From the NCBI GenBank assembly GCA_028753945.1, contig JAPNXP010000003.1:2418001-2482000 (forward strand): DNA of 64,000 nucleotides, in the 5' to 3' direction. Positions 44,891 to 56,099 of the stretch are shown here, piece by piece. The notes beneath the pieces are model-generated. The model saw nothing but the letters and a program-made list of their open reading frames with translations. It did not search any database and was not told the origin of the DNA. The DNA is from Hexactinellida sp. DTS-2022. Its lineage: Eukaryota > Porifera > Hexactinellida. Both the position numbers and the translations under genes were made by a program. Position 1 is the stretch's first letter. Each line of letters begins with the position of its first letter.

Positions 44891-44939
44891 ATACACACGT
44901 AGCTTATAGCATATACGTAGTGTTTAACAATTTAATCAA

Positions 44940-45178
44940 ATTCCACTCGATTCCACTATTCAGTCAAATTCCACTAGATTCCACTCGATTCCACTGTTCA
45001 GTCGGTTTTAGAAAATCCACTCGATTCCACCGTTCAGTCAATTCCACTAAAATTTAGTAATTCCACTAGATTCCACTAGTTTCCACTGAATTCCACTAAA
45101 TTCCACCATTCAGTCACCCTAGATTCCACTGGATTCCACTAGGTTCCACTAGGTTCCACTAGATTCCACTATTCAGTC
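44940..45178 (+). repeat. Tandem array of ATTCCACT units
   Basis: ATTCCACTAGATTCCACTCG-type 10- to 11-bp units repeat with interspersed ATTCAGTCA blocks. No coding capacity. Confidence 0.85.
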
Positions 45179-45489
45179 AGCCCCAACATGTGTATTCAAT
45201 TTACTAACATGTTTTCCCCATTTAGTTTTATGTTTTCCGCCTACCCGTCAAATGAATAACATGTGCAATTTTTATATAAATTACAATCGCATAAATGGGA
45301 GACTGTTCAGACGACTGGGGTTTTAACTTGTACTCAATAATAGTCAATTTAAAAGGTTTGGTTTTCCACGAGACATTGTCCGGACGACTGGGGTTTTCAC
45401 CGATATGCAATAAAATCAATTAAAAGTTCGCGTTTTTAGTTCGTTACTGGGGGCATTTGTAAGACGATTAAGGGGCTTGGGAGTAGATA

Positions 45490-45735
45490 GAATAAATTTT
45501 CTACAATAGATTTTCTATTGTTGGTACATTGACAACAGTTGTTGGTAAATTGACAACATGGTTGGTAAATTGACACCGGTAGTTCACCATCAATAGAACA
45601 CAATAGATTTTCTATTGTTGGTAAATTGACAACAGTTGTTGGTAAAATGACAACAGTTGTTGGTAAATTGACAACAATTGTTGGTATGACATTCACAAAT
45701 TTGTTGGTAATTTGAATGAATTTTGTTGGTAGAAT
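45490..45735 (-). repeat. Inverted partner array of TTGGTAAATTGACAACAG units
   Basis: GTTGGTAAATTGACAACAGT repeats with variants and is the reverse complement of the array at 44685-44890. Both arrays include ATAGATTTTCTATTGTTGG or its complement. Confidence 0.8.
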
Positions 45736-46045
45736 GCATGCTTCCCATATATAAACTAACTTTCAAACGTTATAATAGGTAAACAAGTATGCTGAACACG
45801 AATTTCGCGTTTAAAAATTTATATTATTAATATTTGTTGTTGTTGTTTACACAAAATAGGTAAACAAATTAATGAAAATTCAAAATCATAACGTCCCTTT
45901 CTACCATTTTCGATGGCAGAAAGGGTAAAGAGGAAGGCCGCACAGCGGCCGTTAACTTTAGGTGCGTAGTACCGATTCGTCGCAAAGCGACCGAGACCGA
46001 AGGGCTCGTTGATTATAAAGCGTAATCACGGAACATACAAACAAA

Positions 46046-46242
46046 TACAGTAAACCTTTAGAAAGTGAACACCCTGGGAACCAGCCAAAACGCTCAAATT
46101 TGAGAGGTGTTTCACTTTTCATGATTTATCATAACGTGTGTCTAAACTAAAGTAATGGGGGAAATTTGGGACCGAGAAAAAGTGTTCATATTTTGGAGTT
46201 GTTCATTTCTTGGAGGTGTTCACTCTTGGAGGTTTTACTGTA
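46046..46242. mobile_element. Pogo-like MITE, TACAGTAAACCTTTAGAAAG type
   Basis: TACAGTAAACCTTTAGAAAG is mirrored by CACTCTTGGAGGTTTTACTG then TA. GTGAACACC and GGTGTTCAC motifs sit inside the two ends. Confidence 0.75.
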
Positions 46243-46256
46243 TATACATATATATA

Positions 46257-47311
46257 CAATCCAACCTCCCTTATCCGGGCACTGTGGTCCGCAGGGTGCC
46301 CGTAACTCGGAACATGCCCGGATCTGAGAAATACAATGGCTGGTACAATAGAATTCCAAAGTGTCTAATCCATATTTTCTAAATTCATTCATAATTTAAG
46401 GGGTGAGTCCGGTAGGGGTCACTTCTACCAATACTACTGAACATTAAGACTATGACAATGTTACGAAAAATAATATTTTGTCTCTAATAGTGTTTAGTGT
46501 TTAAATAGCTCATTTGACAGTCAAATGCGCGATTAACATTGACAGAACATTGCTATCTATAAAACTAAAAATTATTCAGGTTCCCAATAATTCGAGATTT
46601 ATGGATCATTGGTAAGTAGGTATTATATATTAGTGTAAAACGCCAAGGTTATTCGCGAGTACCTTTTGAGATCTACAGAAACCGGCGAGTTAAAAAAAAT
46701 CGGACTAGTGGATCAAATTCTGTCGTCATCAAGCGGCAAAAGATTTGGTCCGGAGATATTGGAATAAATAGGGGGGTATGCCGAGCGGCGACTCTTCCTC
46801 AAAAAGTCACTTGATAGGCGAATGTAGCACATATAGATATAACTAAGTATTCTAATTAGTAGATATAGGATCATACATAGCTATGGATACCAATTGAGGT
46901 TTGCAGACCGTGTGAGGTCAAAAATATTTCCCAAGACCCTCAGGATATGGGGCAAAGGTAATTTTTTAGGGGGGGGACTTTTTAATTTACCAAAAAAATA
47001 TTAATTGAGACAGTTTATTTTTTAAATAACATCAAGTATGATATATAAGGCATACATATACTAAATAGAATGGAATTGATGTTTTTTACCAATATTCCAG
47101 GACATTCAACATTAAGCTACTCGACTCACCCCTTAAAACTGATATTTTAACGGGTTGTGGAAAAATTTTATATATACTATCTGGTAGAGAATTTTGTCAT
47201 TTAACTCCACCATTCTTTAAAGGAATACATAATTAGTTTGTCTTTACACCAAAAGGGTGCCCGGTTGAGGAATATGCCCGTATCTGGGAGGTCCGGATGA
47301 CGGAGGTATGA
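46257..47311. mobile_element. Pogo-like TIR element, AACCTCCCTTATCCGGGCAC type
   Basis: CCAACCTCCCTTATCCGGGC and GGGTGCCCGTAACTCGG at the left pair with CAAAAGGGTGCCCGGTTGAG and GGAGGTCCGGATGACGGAGG at the right. AAGGGGTGAGTC (46398) and GACTCACCCCTT (47122) are an inner inverted pair. There is no coding capacity in about 1 kb. Confidence 0.55.
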
Positions 47312-47319
47312 GTGTTATA

Positions 47320-48180
47320 CAGGTTTGTGTTTTAATAGTATAGATATTAGTATCTAAACAAGCCAAGTAAAAATAATCCATAGAGATAATATTTCTCGAA
47401 ATTGTCGAAAATTCGTTAAGTAGAACACCCGTCTATAAGTGCCACTTAGAATAGCTCCCACATGACTTCCCAAAAATAATAAACCTGTACATAGCGGTTA
47501 TTTTTGGCCAGTCCCTTGGCTGGCCAGTATTAACAGGTTCTACTGTAAATGCTTTTATTCAAAACACCCGTAGCGGCGAACTAAATGCCTGTAGATCTGA
47601 TGACATTGAACTCTATTAACGTTGAGGTATTCATGAAAATATTGCTAAAAATCATAGGAAATTCTAGAATGTCTCCAGGTAACTTGATGATATTCGTAAC
47701 ATCAAGTTACATGAGGCACTAATTCAATTTTCGGAAGACTTTTTCGCCAACCTCAAATAACCGAAGCGTTTGAAAATTCCCAATAATGGAATAACCACTG
47801 TCCCTCCAGCAATGCCAAAGGGAAGAGAGGTCGACATTAGAAAGGTGATTTCTCCAAGAGGTGGGACATGGCCTACTATATTATAATACGCCTATACTTG
47901 CTGCCGAATCATAGTAGAAAATAAGAGTCCAGTTTTGTAATTTATTATAAACTAAACTATGCTTTCTATTGGCATAATTTGATTATGTATGGGGAAATCA
48001 ACCATTGCGAGTCAAATGGAACCACTTGTGAAAATCTCAGATTTGTGGTTAAGCTGTTTAGGCGCCATTTAATGGTGACAGTAACAATCGAAAAAATACT
48101 ATAAAAATAAAAATAATTTTGACGCGTTTTGCCTACCAAAGGGAAAGACGTAAATATATTTCTGATCTACGTAATTTAGT
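47320..48180. other. Gene-free DNA between elements
   Basis: No coding-like frame. GGTTCTACTGTA near 47535 and GTAGAACACCCGTCTATAAG near 47420 may be the ends of one more short pogo-like element. Confidence 0.4.
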
Positions 48181-48187
48181 AAGCTTA

Positions 48188-48354
48188 TACAGTCGAAATC
48201 GGGTTTTTTTGCTTATTGGGTTTTTTTGCCTCCTTTTGTCGTGCAAAAATGAGATATCTTAATGTGTTTTCCATCGGGTTTTTTTGCTTATTGGGTTTTT
48301 TTGCCTCCTTTTGTCGTGCATTTTGGGGGGCAAAAAAACCCGATTTCGACTGTA
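48188..48354. mobile_element. Pogo-like MITE, TACAGTCGAAATCGGGTTTT type
   Basis: TACAGTCGAAATCGGGTTTT and AAAACCCGATTTCGACTGTA are perfect inverted ends. ATTGGGTTTTTTTGCCTCCT repeats twice inside in direct orientation together with TTTTGTCGTGCA. Confidence 0.9.
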
Positions 48355-48756
48355 TAATAATTAAATAACTACTAGTTTTTAATAAAATTAATGAATAATA
48401 TATAAATAAACTAAACCAGCCTTTATAAAACTGACCATTCTCAATACCTGAACTTAAGCGCTAAAATAATGTGCTCTACGTAAACTATTTGTAAAAATGT
48501 TGGGAACCGTTTACTGTATTTCCTATGAAAAGCTAGCTAGATTCTAGAAGACAGCTATATTATTAATACAAGACTTTACTAATATTTTGAAGGAAAATGA
48601 CAAATATAATTAAACTGTAACATAACAACATATATCAAGATAATAATAGTTCAATATGGATAGTGAATAGACAGATTCCTTTCATCTAGTGGTACACTCC
48701 AACAGTCTCTGACGAATATTAACAGCCTTTCTTTATAAAAATGTTGTTTAGATCCT

Positions 48757-51700
48757 TTAATTGTTGTCAAAATAACTTTGCGTGGTATAACAGTCGGTTT
48801 GAGTAGGATCAATTGGTAAGTTTGGCTGTGTAAGATTATAATCGCAATTGACAGCATCAACAGGCATATAATCAGAAATGTTCGGTATCATCATATCATT
48901 TGAATAGTTAATCTGTGTAGCATTTAATAATGATAGAGGATCGGAGTAACTTGGATAAGTATTAAAATTCTCGGTATAATGATTTGTACCCATTGGTGGA
49001 TATTGCTGGTAGCCAACAGGCTCTATACAATGATTAGGATAGAATTTCTGTGTGCTATTATACAAATCCTCCGTGGTATTTAGATAGCAAGATGAGTCAA
49101 TGAATTGTTGGTCTTCTGCGTACATACTACAGTCTCCAGGTTGTATTGATGGCTGCAGCATATCCAGAGGCTCTGAACAAATAGAGTCGTTTGATAAGAG
49201 TGAGCAGTTTGAGCCCTGGCTAAATGAAACAGTACGTGTTGGCATTACATGTGAATTGTAATTTGAATGTGAGTTGAGAGGCAAATGGAGGTTTGGCATA
49301 TCCTTGAGAAAATTAGGTTTTGGAAGGAGTGGAACTTTTTTAGGCGGGATTTCAGGTTGGATTTGTTGTTGTTTAGATAAGTAAGGAGGTAGGGATGAAT
49401 GTATAGGGTTTAATGGCTTATAAATAAGGTTTTTATCATCAAAACTAGGCAATCTGAGTGGAATTATAGGAGATTTCATTTCAGATTCAGTTGATGAAAT
49501 AGATTCTTTGTGTGGCACCTCATTCGGATACTCTGGCATCTGTAATTGATTGTTCTTTTGGTAGTTAAGTATTCTCTCGATTAACTCAGCTTTTTTTCCA
49601 GTAGTAGCTAGACAATTGTGTTTACATATATTTCTCAGTTCCTGTAGGTTTCTCTCTTGTAAAGCTATCTGTGTTATTTTGCATTGAGTAAAGAATTCGT
49701 TTACTAACGATTCAGCATCATCTGTAGCTCCTAAATAGTTTTTTAGCATATCAGGTGTGATCAAGTCTTTCATTTGAGGATAGCCTTGGAATATTTGTAA
49801 TTGGAGCAGGAATTGTTGTTGGTTGACACAAACCTCGAAGCTTGATCTTTGTTTTTTATCTCTCGAGTTACGAGTGTCAATCTCTGTTGGTTCTACAGAG
49901 GTGTGAGTTTTCGCGGGTTGTTCTTTACGATAGTTGGATGCAGTATACATATGGAAGTTGTAGTGTTTGTTTGTTTGTTTTGTTTTAGTGTTTTGTTTGT
50001 TGTTTTTTCGTTGCTTCGATTTAGGAGATATTCCAGTTGATTGGATAGGTTTGCTGCGAAGAATTGACTCACTTGAAATGTCTAGAAAATGAATTGATAT
50101 TGTTTAAAGTAGATTGTTGGATGTTTGTTTGTTAAATGTGTATATAATAATGTTAGGGCTTCATATAGCCTTCTCAAATCTGCCCACAAGGTGAGCAGAT
50201 TATTCTGTCGGGCACCCAAACTTTACTAAGACAAATTTAGTTGTAAATTATTTGCTCGCTTCCTCTTGCTGTATTTTGTTAGGATTTATTTTACATTTTT
50301 TGTTTATACTCACTTAGTTATTTTAATTCGATGAAACGCTATACTGAAGCTTCTATTGTAAACACCCATAAAAAAATCGCTGCTGATCCTATAGTATCTG
50401 CCGGTGAGTCTGAAGCTGAAAATGATGTAATCGGCGAGTCCCATCTCCCCACTGCTAAGGCTGCTTCCTTTGATTGAACCATTTTTGGGTGATTGAAGTC
50501 AAAGAAGGGGATTTATGTGGTCTATGTTACAATGCGAGTCAGGCCAAAATCTGAATAGGAGGCCGGAACCAAGTATTTTGAAGACAAGGTCTGTGGTAGA
50601 AAACTCCAGCCAGGAAGGTAGGCCGTTGTCACGAAAAGGATAGTCAACATAAACAACTAGCCTCGAACAACCAAAGCATTGGTACATACATTAAAGAGAC
50701 AGTTGAAAAACTAGCAAGTATAAGTGTGCAGACAAGGAAAAATATATATCGAAAGATCTCGACCAAGCTTATTTTCTATTCAGGGAGCAAATAGCACATA
50801 CAACCAGTTTGAAAAATTCATCTCCCTCACTTGTCGAATGAGCGAGGATGTAGATATCTGCACCAAGAACTGAGATCATAATGCCACTTATAGGTCAAAG
50901 ACCTCAGTCACGGAGTTCTTGGAGTTGTTCGAAAGACAGATTTGTGTAGACATTGATGATGGTCTTTCAGCTTCAATGATCATCTATCGCTCCTGGACTT
51001 TATTAGCCGATGACAATTCGGTACAGAATCGTGGAATTATGAGTATTCATGTGAAGTACTATATCTATCAAAACAGGCAACGTGGAGGAGTGCATGCTAG
51101 ATTGTAAGCCCATTAAAGGCCGGACTACAGCTGATATTCTCTTAAACTAGTCGATGAGTGTCGAAAAAATAGGCCTAGATAATAAAAATATGCAGGAGCA
51201 TGAAATTTGACGGGGCCATAAATATGTCTAGCGAACAGAAGAAGTCCTCGGATACCTAAAACATTTTTGGAATCAAAATATTATTTTCGAGCATTGTCGC
51301 GGACATCATCTTGCATTAGTTTGCAAAACAGAGCTATTGAAGTTCAATTATTGAAGGAAGTAATCGAACTTAATAACGTGATCTCTAAAGTCTTTAGAAA
51401 ATCTAATCGGAAAGTGGACCTGTCGACAGGTCGATCGATTTGATTGTACAAGTGATCGAGCCGTTTTAGGATATTTCTGAAGATAATTATTTTATCAGGA
51501 AGATCGCTTGAAATGCAAAGGCTTGTTTTCGAGTTTGTTATCCTCGCGCAACGTGAAACTTCTCCTTATGCCTCAATTGGTACTCGGGCATGCGAATCGC
51601 CTTAGTTCCATCTTTCAGACCCAAAGGTTGAATATTCCTATGCCCTATTTGACCACGACAATAGAAAAAGCTATTCAGAGTTTCTACGCAGCGTATTTTT

Positions 51701-54700
51701 ACCTTGTGCACAAAGTCACCGCGTAGAATAGACTAATAACCTTATAATAGTTCGTATAATCATATGCATTTCGGAAATGATTTATCCTCTAATCTTTTTC
51801 AAAAGCTATGTATCTCTGGGTGCGCGTGCGACCCAGATGAAGGCCTGACTATATTGTGTATTTTTTATCTGTATATTTATTTGTCAGGTTATTGTAACAT
51901 TGTTTTTAGTTCATTCGTTTGCTTATTTATTTATGGTCAGATTGTTTGTTTGTTTGTTTGTTGTTTTTTGCTGTTTGTTATAAAACCCGGATTTCCATTT
52001 GAAATAGAAGTCCCGTGAAAGCAGGCTATGCTTTATACTCGAACTGTTTTGTCTTACAGGGGAATAGGGCTCATGAGAGAAGCATTAACGCTCCTGTCGC
52101 GGCTCCACATCACAATAAGGATTGCTTTCTCTCACCGCTACTCAAAATAGAGCGCACACCAGGACTAAAATAGAAACCCTGTTTTTAGATAGAACTATTT
52201 TAATATTATGTTAAGCAGGGAAGTCGGAAAAGATTAGGGGGATAATTACTTTAACTTGGAGGGTAAATTAAATGTGGAGGAGTGGCGAATTGATACTTTA
52301 AGCCACCCAATTAAAATAACAATACTATTTGGCCGTAGAGGCGTAGCTAGGCCTGCATGCAGGGGCGTCCTGGTCATACAAGCCTGCGGGAATCCCCGCT
52401 GGGCACCCCTTGGGGGTTCCTAATTTGGGCTCCTAGTTTGATAAGGGCCCTTATCTAGCTATTTTATCTGTACAAAAGCACTGAAAGTTCCCCGATGGGC
52501 CCCCTGGCCAGGACGCCCCTGCCTGCATGAAGGTGCGGCACTGAATCTTTTTAGAATAAATGTTATAGTCAGAGATAATTAACCAAGTAACATTTATTCT
52601 AAAAAGAATCAATGGACTTAAACGACATCCATGGTCCAAATTTTAACACTAATGAACAAGCCTTATTATAACGTAGGTCACGAATGGAATTATAAAAAAA
52701 TAAGTCTCAGACAAGTATTTAGGCAGTATACACTATATTTTCACTTTGGATTAAAATGGTTTGGACAAGTTTGGTTCGGATTATTGGGGTCTCATTTTAT
52801 AGAGGCCAATAGAAAATGTATTAGTACTTCACAAATCCGAACGAATTCACTAATCGGAACAGAATTTTTTTGAATCGGAACACCTCTGTTCGGATTAGCG
52901 AGGGTGCACTGTATTTGGTCAATCAAATATTTTTGTCTTCCAACCAAATACCAAATACAGTCAGGTTCTTTCATTATGAATATTCAAGAAAATTGTATTT
53001 ATAATAAAGACTTAATAATAAGCGAAGTCAACTTAACTTGTTCACAATAAATAAAATTAAGGAGAAATTGTTCACAATATGCAGACCTGAATGTACTGAT
53101 AATCGGCAACTATTTGATTAATAGCATTTGATCAAAGGAACATTGAATTATTCTGCCCTAACGGTGTATTAACTAACTTGAGCCTGTATCAGCTGTCTCA
53201 GGACTCCAGCCGCTATAATCCTCATTGGAAGAGTACGAGTCTCTCCGGGCTGCCTTAGCGAACTTCTGTAAGAAAGACTGAGTGGACTCCTTGGATTGAT
53301 GTGTGTTGTTCAGACCAGTAGCGCTTACAGGGGGGATAGGCAGGATTCCTTTGGAGATGAGGTCTATGGGGCCTGGTCTCTCTGAGAGCTGTCGGTTTAA
53401 GAGGTCCGCAGTTCTCTTTCGAAGGAGTGTCACCTGAGAGGCTTGTAGCAAGGGGCTGGTGTGAGTGTTAGAGCGTAGGATGTTCTTATCGTGAAGAGTG
53501 TCTAATGGATATAATAGAATGTCAATACAAATGAAACATTTACAGGAGTCGCAACCAAGGGGCCTCCAAATTACCTTATTTACTCGAATAGTTGCCTAGG
53601 AGTCAATAATTTTAGCTGCCCGCAGGGGGGCTATTACTTGCTATTTGAGGTAATACGTTAAATACCACTAATCTTTAAATCAACCCCTCTAAAGTTCTTA
53701 TGTGGTGTTGTATGATAATGTATTCCCGGATTTCTAGTTTACCTTAATATATTTAGCATTTATTTCCTATTATTAATTTTAAACCACTCAAGGGGGCGTT
53801 ATTCGAGTAAATACGGTATTTGGGAAATGAGATCTGAAAATAAGAGCTATTCGAGTTGTCATAACAATTTTTTAATAGTTTGCCTTCAGTATATAATGAA
53901 TACTGAATATAATAATCGGCAAGGGATAGAAAAAATATGTCGAGGGGACCTCCAAGGGTTCAAAGTTCAAACGTTACGAAAACCAAAATGACTGAAAAAT
54001 AGACACCAACCTCCCAATATATCTATATTATTAAATCTCGGTTGTTGTGTGTTTGTCCGGATTGTATTAAAGTGATGGGGGAATAGAAAAGAAACAGCAC
54101 TCAAAATTGAGATAGAGACTAACTTCCAAATGTTATAACAGGTGAACAAGTATGCTGATTACGAATTTCGCATTTATAAATTTCTAATAATAATATATTT
54201 TTTGTTGTTGTTTACCAGGGTTGGGTTCAAGTACATTTGAAAGTACTTAAGTACAAGTACAACTACTTTTCAGATATTCAAGTACAATACAAGTACAAGT
54301 ACAGGTAAACTTAAAGTACTTAAATACAAGTACAAGTACAATGAAAAAATTACGAAATTACTTGAGTACAAGTATAAGCACTTCCCAAGCACTTCCCAAG
54401 CTCTTATGATAAATCTCTCGTACTAATAGTAGAATTTGCTAAATACATAGTTTATATAGTATCATCCAAATCTATTTAAATGAATGTAGCAGTAGTACTT
54501 GACACGAACACAATTCTTAATATACTAAGTATTAAGTAACACTACTTTATTTGAGATGGGATTTGAGGAACATCAATGATGTGTGTTGGAAATATATTGA
54601 ATGATAAAAAGTCACGAGTAACAAGTACTCAAGTACAAGTGCAAGTACTTTAGAAAAATGAGGAAAGTAATTAAGTACAAGTACAAGTACAACGGAAAAT

Positions 54701-55853
54701 GGTGAAAGTACTTAAGTACAAGTACAAGTACTCAAAAATGTACTTAATTACAGAAGTACTTAAGTAAATTGTACTTGAACCCAACCCTGTTGTTTACACA
54801 CTATAGGTAAAACACATTGGAAGCTAAGCAGAAGTTAGCTTCCAATGGGTATTATTGGTAAACAAGTTACAACTAGAGAAAATGGTAGAAAGGGATGTTA
54901 TAACATCCTTTTCTACCTTTTCCATGGTAGAAAGGGTGATATGGAAGGAATAGTTTGCGACGCCACTGTCTTTATCCATCCAATAAATATAAAACAGACA
55001 ACTTAAAACCAATACCTTTACTGTTCTACGATTAATACCAATTCCCTGGATATGAATAGAACCTGAGACAAGGCTGGATTATACGCTCAAATATCGGCTA
55101 ATAGTTATATATTGTAGTGGTGTTTTCAGAAACCAAGGGAGCATCAATAGTTAATTATAGCAAAATGAGACTGCTATTACGCGAACACCACTGTATACTT
55201 TAGACCAGTTACCCGGCCTGTTAAATATTAGAAGTATATTGGGTAATTAATGTATTCAAGATTCAAATTAACAGAATTTTTGTTATAATATCATCATTCT
55301 AAATCCATTTACCATCATCACAGAGTAAATTTCAGTAACAAAAATTTGTTTCTAAGTTATCTAAGTTCGAAATATATCAGTTAATGACTAATAGGTAATA
55401 CGTTGTATAGCTGAGTCATAAATTAAGTATTATAATAAAAATGTTCCCTAATATTATGCGTGCTGAGTAGTATAAGCGTACCGGTTATCCGTGGCGAGAA
55501 AACTGTTAAGTAAGCCAGCCTTGCCTGAGACAACCCATTTGGTATAATTTCTAAAACTAAATTAAGAACACAGTATAATTAGTGAGTTTACCTCTAGTTG
55601 GTCTGTTATCCAGTTTCCTTCTGATCGTATCAGATGTTTTTGCCATCGAAAGTCTCCTTTTTTTCTCCAAAAACTGTGGATTCGCAAACCTATCCTTGTC
55701 AGGCAGAATTCCTTTGGAGAACAAGTCCTCTGGATTTGACCGACAACGAACCTTCCAAGCGAGAGACAGCTGCGCTTGATTCAAGTCCATATTGTCTATT
55801 ATCTTCCCGGGCTTGGGGCGCATGCGACAGGGCGGCTCATCGTGATTCTCCAT
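48757..55853 (-). CDS. Myocardin-related transcription factor (MRTF/MKL), three coding exons
   Basis: Exons 55592-55853, 53178-53501 and 48757-50081 join in phase (donors AGAG/GTAAAC and TCAA/GTTAGT; acceptors TCCATTAG/AC and TTTTCTAG/AC) into 636 residues. Three N-terminal RPEL motifs bind G-actin in the family: RPEL1 (about 30-51, CRSNPEDLFSKGILP, diverged), RPEL2 (about 77-98, RRKLDNRPTR + DTLHDKNIL, rebuilt across the intron) and RPEL3 (about 121-142, LSERPGPIDLISKGILP). A basic stretch (about 214-236, SPKSKQRKNNKQ) and Q-rich NQQQFLLQLQIFQ match the MRTF B and Q regions; a SAP DNA-binding domain spans about 336-370 (NLQELRNICKHNCLATTGKK). The C-terminal 260 residues are Asn/Pro/Ser-rich, as in a transactivation domain. 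No leucine zipper is evident. Family role: SRF coactivator released from actin on polymerisation. The start ATG lies 10-12 bases below an acceptor (CTAATTTCAG), so a further 5' exon is likely. Confidence 0.93.
50330..51735 (+). pseudogene. hAT transposase relic (ZNF862/KRBOX-like type) in MRTF intron 2
   Basis: Plus-strand pieces in order resemble the hAT transposase core: SVTEFLELFERQICVDIDDG and SIHVKYYI (about 50905-51065), HCRGHHLALVCKTELLKFNY (about 51293-51345), LNNVISKVFRKSNRKVDL, and SSIFQTQRLNIPMPYL (about 51600-51650). The HC-x3-HxLAL block and the spacing of the others are typical. The pieces lie in different frames with several stops, so it is dead. The antisense orientation inside the MRTF gene would spare it strong purifying consequences. 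Confidence 0.55.
52360..52521. mobile_element. hAT-type MITE, CAGGGGCGTCCTGG ends
   Basis: CAGGGGCGTCCTGG and CCAGGACGCCCCTG are perfect inverted ends flanked by the exact 8-bp duplication CCTGCATG. It lies in MRTF intron 2. Confidence 0.93.
52621..52735 (+). mobile_element. Fragment of the DIRS-type fossil family
   Basis: CATCCATGGTCCAAATTTTA and TTATTATAACGTAGGTCACG match 16210-16290 in the reverse-transcriptase region of the element at 12549-17366. It is a short, diverged, broken piece of the same family, now in MRTF intron 2. Confidence 0.7.
52790..52917. mobile_element. Pogo-like element fragment (copy of 36845-36965)
   Basis: ATAGAAAATGTATTAGTACT, ACAAATCCGAACGAATTCAC and TTCGGATTAGCGAGGGTGCA then CTGTA match 36845-36965 closely. 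Confidence 0.75.
53572..53818. mobile_element. TIR element, TACCTTATTTACTCGAATAG type
   Basis: TACCTTATTTACTCGAATAG is mirrored by TTATTCGAGTAAATACGGTA; GCCTAGGAGTCAATAAT and GGGGGCGTTATT stand inside. It resembles the 26599-26862 family in layout but has different ends. It is in MRTF intron 1. Confidence 0.8.
54022..54955 (+). mobile_element. Helitron-like element interrupted by a hAT element
   Basis: TCTATATTATTAAATCTCGG and TTTGTCCGGATTGTATTAAA start it; ACTTCCAAATGTTATAACAG, GCATTTATAAATTTCTAATA and the ATGGTAGAAAGGG hairpin region follow. The usual 3' signature is missing. The hAT element 54216-54789 splits a TTGTTGTTTACACA-type block. Confidence 0.6.
54216..54789. mobile_element. hAT-type element with GTACTT repeats, CAGGGTTGGGTTCAAGTACA ends
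   Basis: CAGGGTTGGGTTCAAGTACA is mirrored by TGTACTTGAACCCAACCCTG, with the exact 8-bp duplication TTGTTTAC. Both halves are made of AAGTACTTAAGTACAAGTAC-like units, so each half can fold on itself as well as on the other. Confidence 0.93.
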
Positions 55854-55949
55854 CCGAACAGACTACTGAAATTAGAATAGTTGCTAATGGAGACAGTATA
55901 CTCTAGTTAATACGAACATGGAAAAGGCGAATAAAGTTTAAATCTCCTA

Positions 55950-56055
55950 GCCTATTTAAGAGCTTCCTTATATGTAGATGGTCTGTTAGTTAAAGGCTTA
56001 AAGCCCATAAAAACTAAACTAAAATTTGTAGACCAAAAGCCCCTGCCGTCTATGG
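55950..56055 (-). repeat. Dispersed repeat (partner of 31385-31500)
   Basis: TTCCTTATATGTAGATGGTC and CCCATAAAAACTAAACTAAA are the reverse complement of the plus-strand copy at 31385-31500. It lies just above the MRTF start. Confidence 0.55.
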
Positions 56056-56099
56056 ATAATAATATTTAAAGTCAAGAAACTTGGTTTACGGTCTTATAT

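Larger units (their letters stand above)
44574..46010 (+). mobile_element. Helitron-like non-autonomous element filled with satellite arrays
   Basis: Starts TCTATATTATTAAAACTCGA, then TTTGTCCGGATTGTATTAAA; the right part repeats the family body (ACTTTCAAACGTTATAATAG, GTAAACAAGTATGCTGA) and ends with hairpins GGCCGCACAGCGGCC and GTCGCAAAGCGAC plus CGAGACCGAAGGGCTCGTT. The middle holds three arrays listed separately. Complete-looking by its ends. TC start and 3' hairpin fit Helitron-type elements; no proteins are encoded. Confidence 0.6.

Noticed and set aside
49960-50010. CAAACA/TTTG microsatellite as a stand-alone repeat
   Set aside because: On the minus strand it is coding, giving the Lys/Gln/Thr-rich basic stretch of the MRTF protein.
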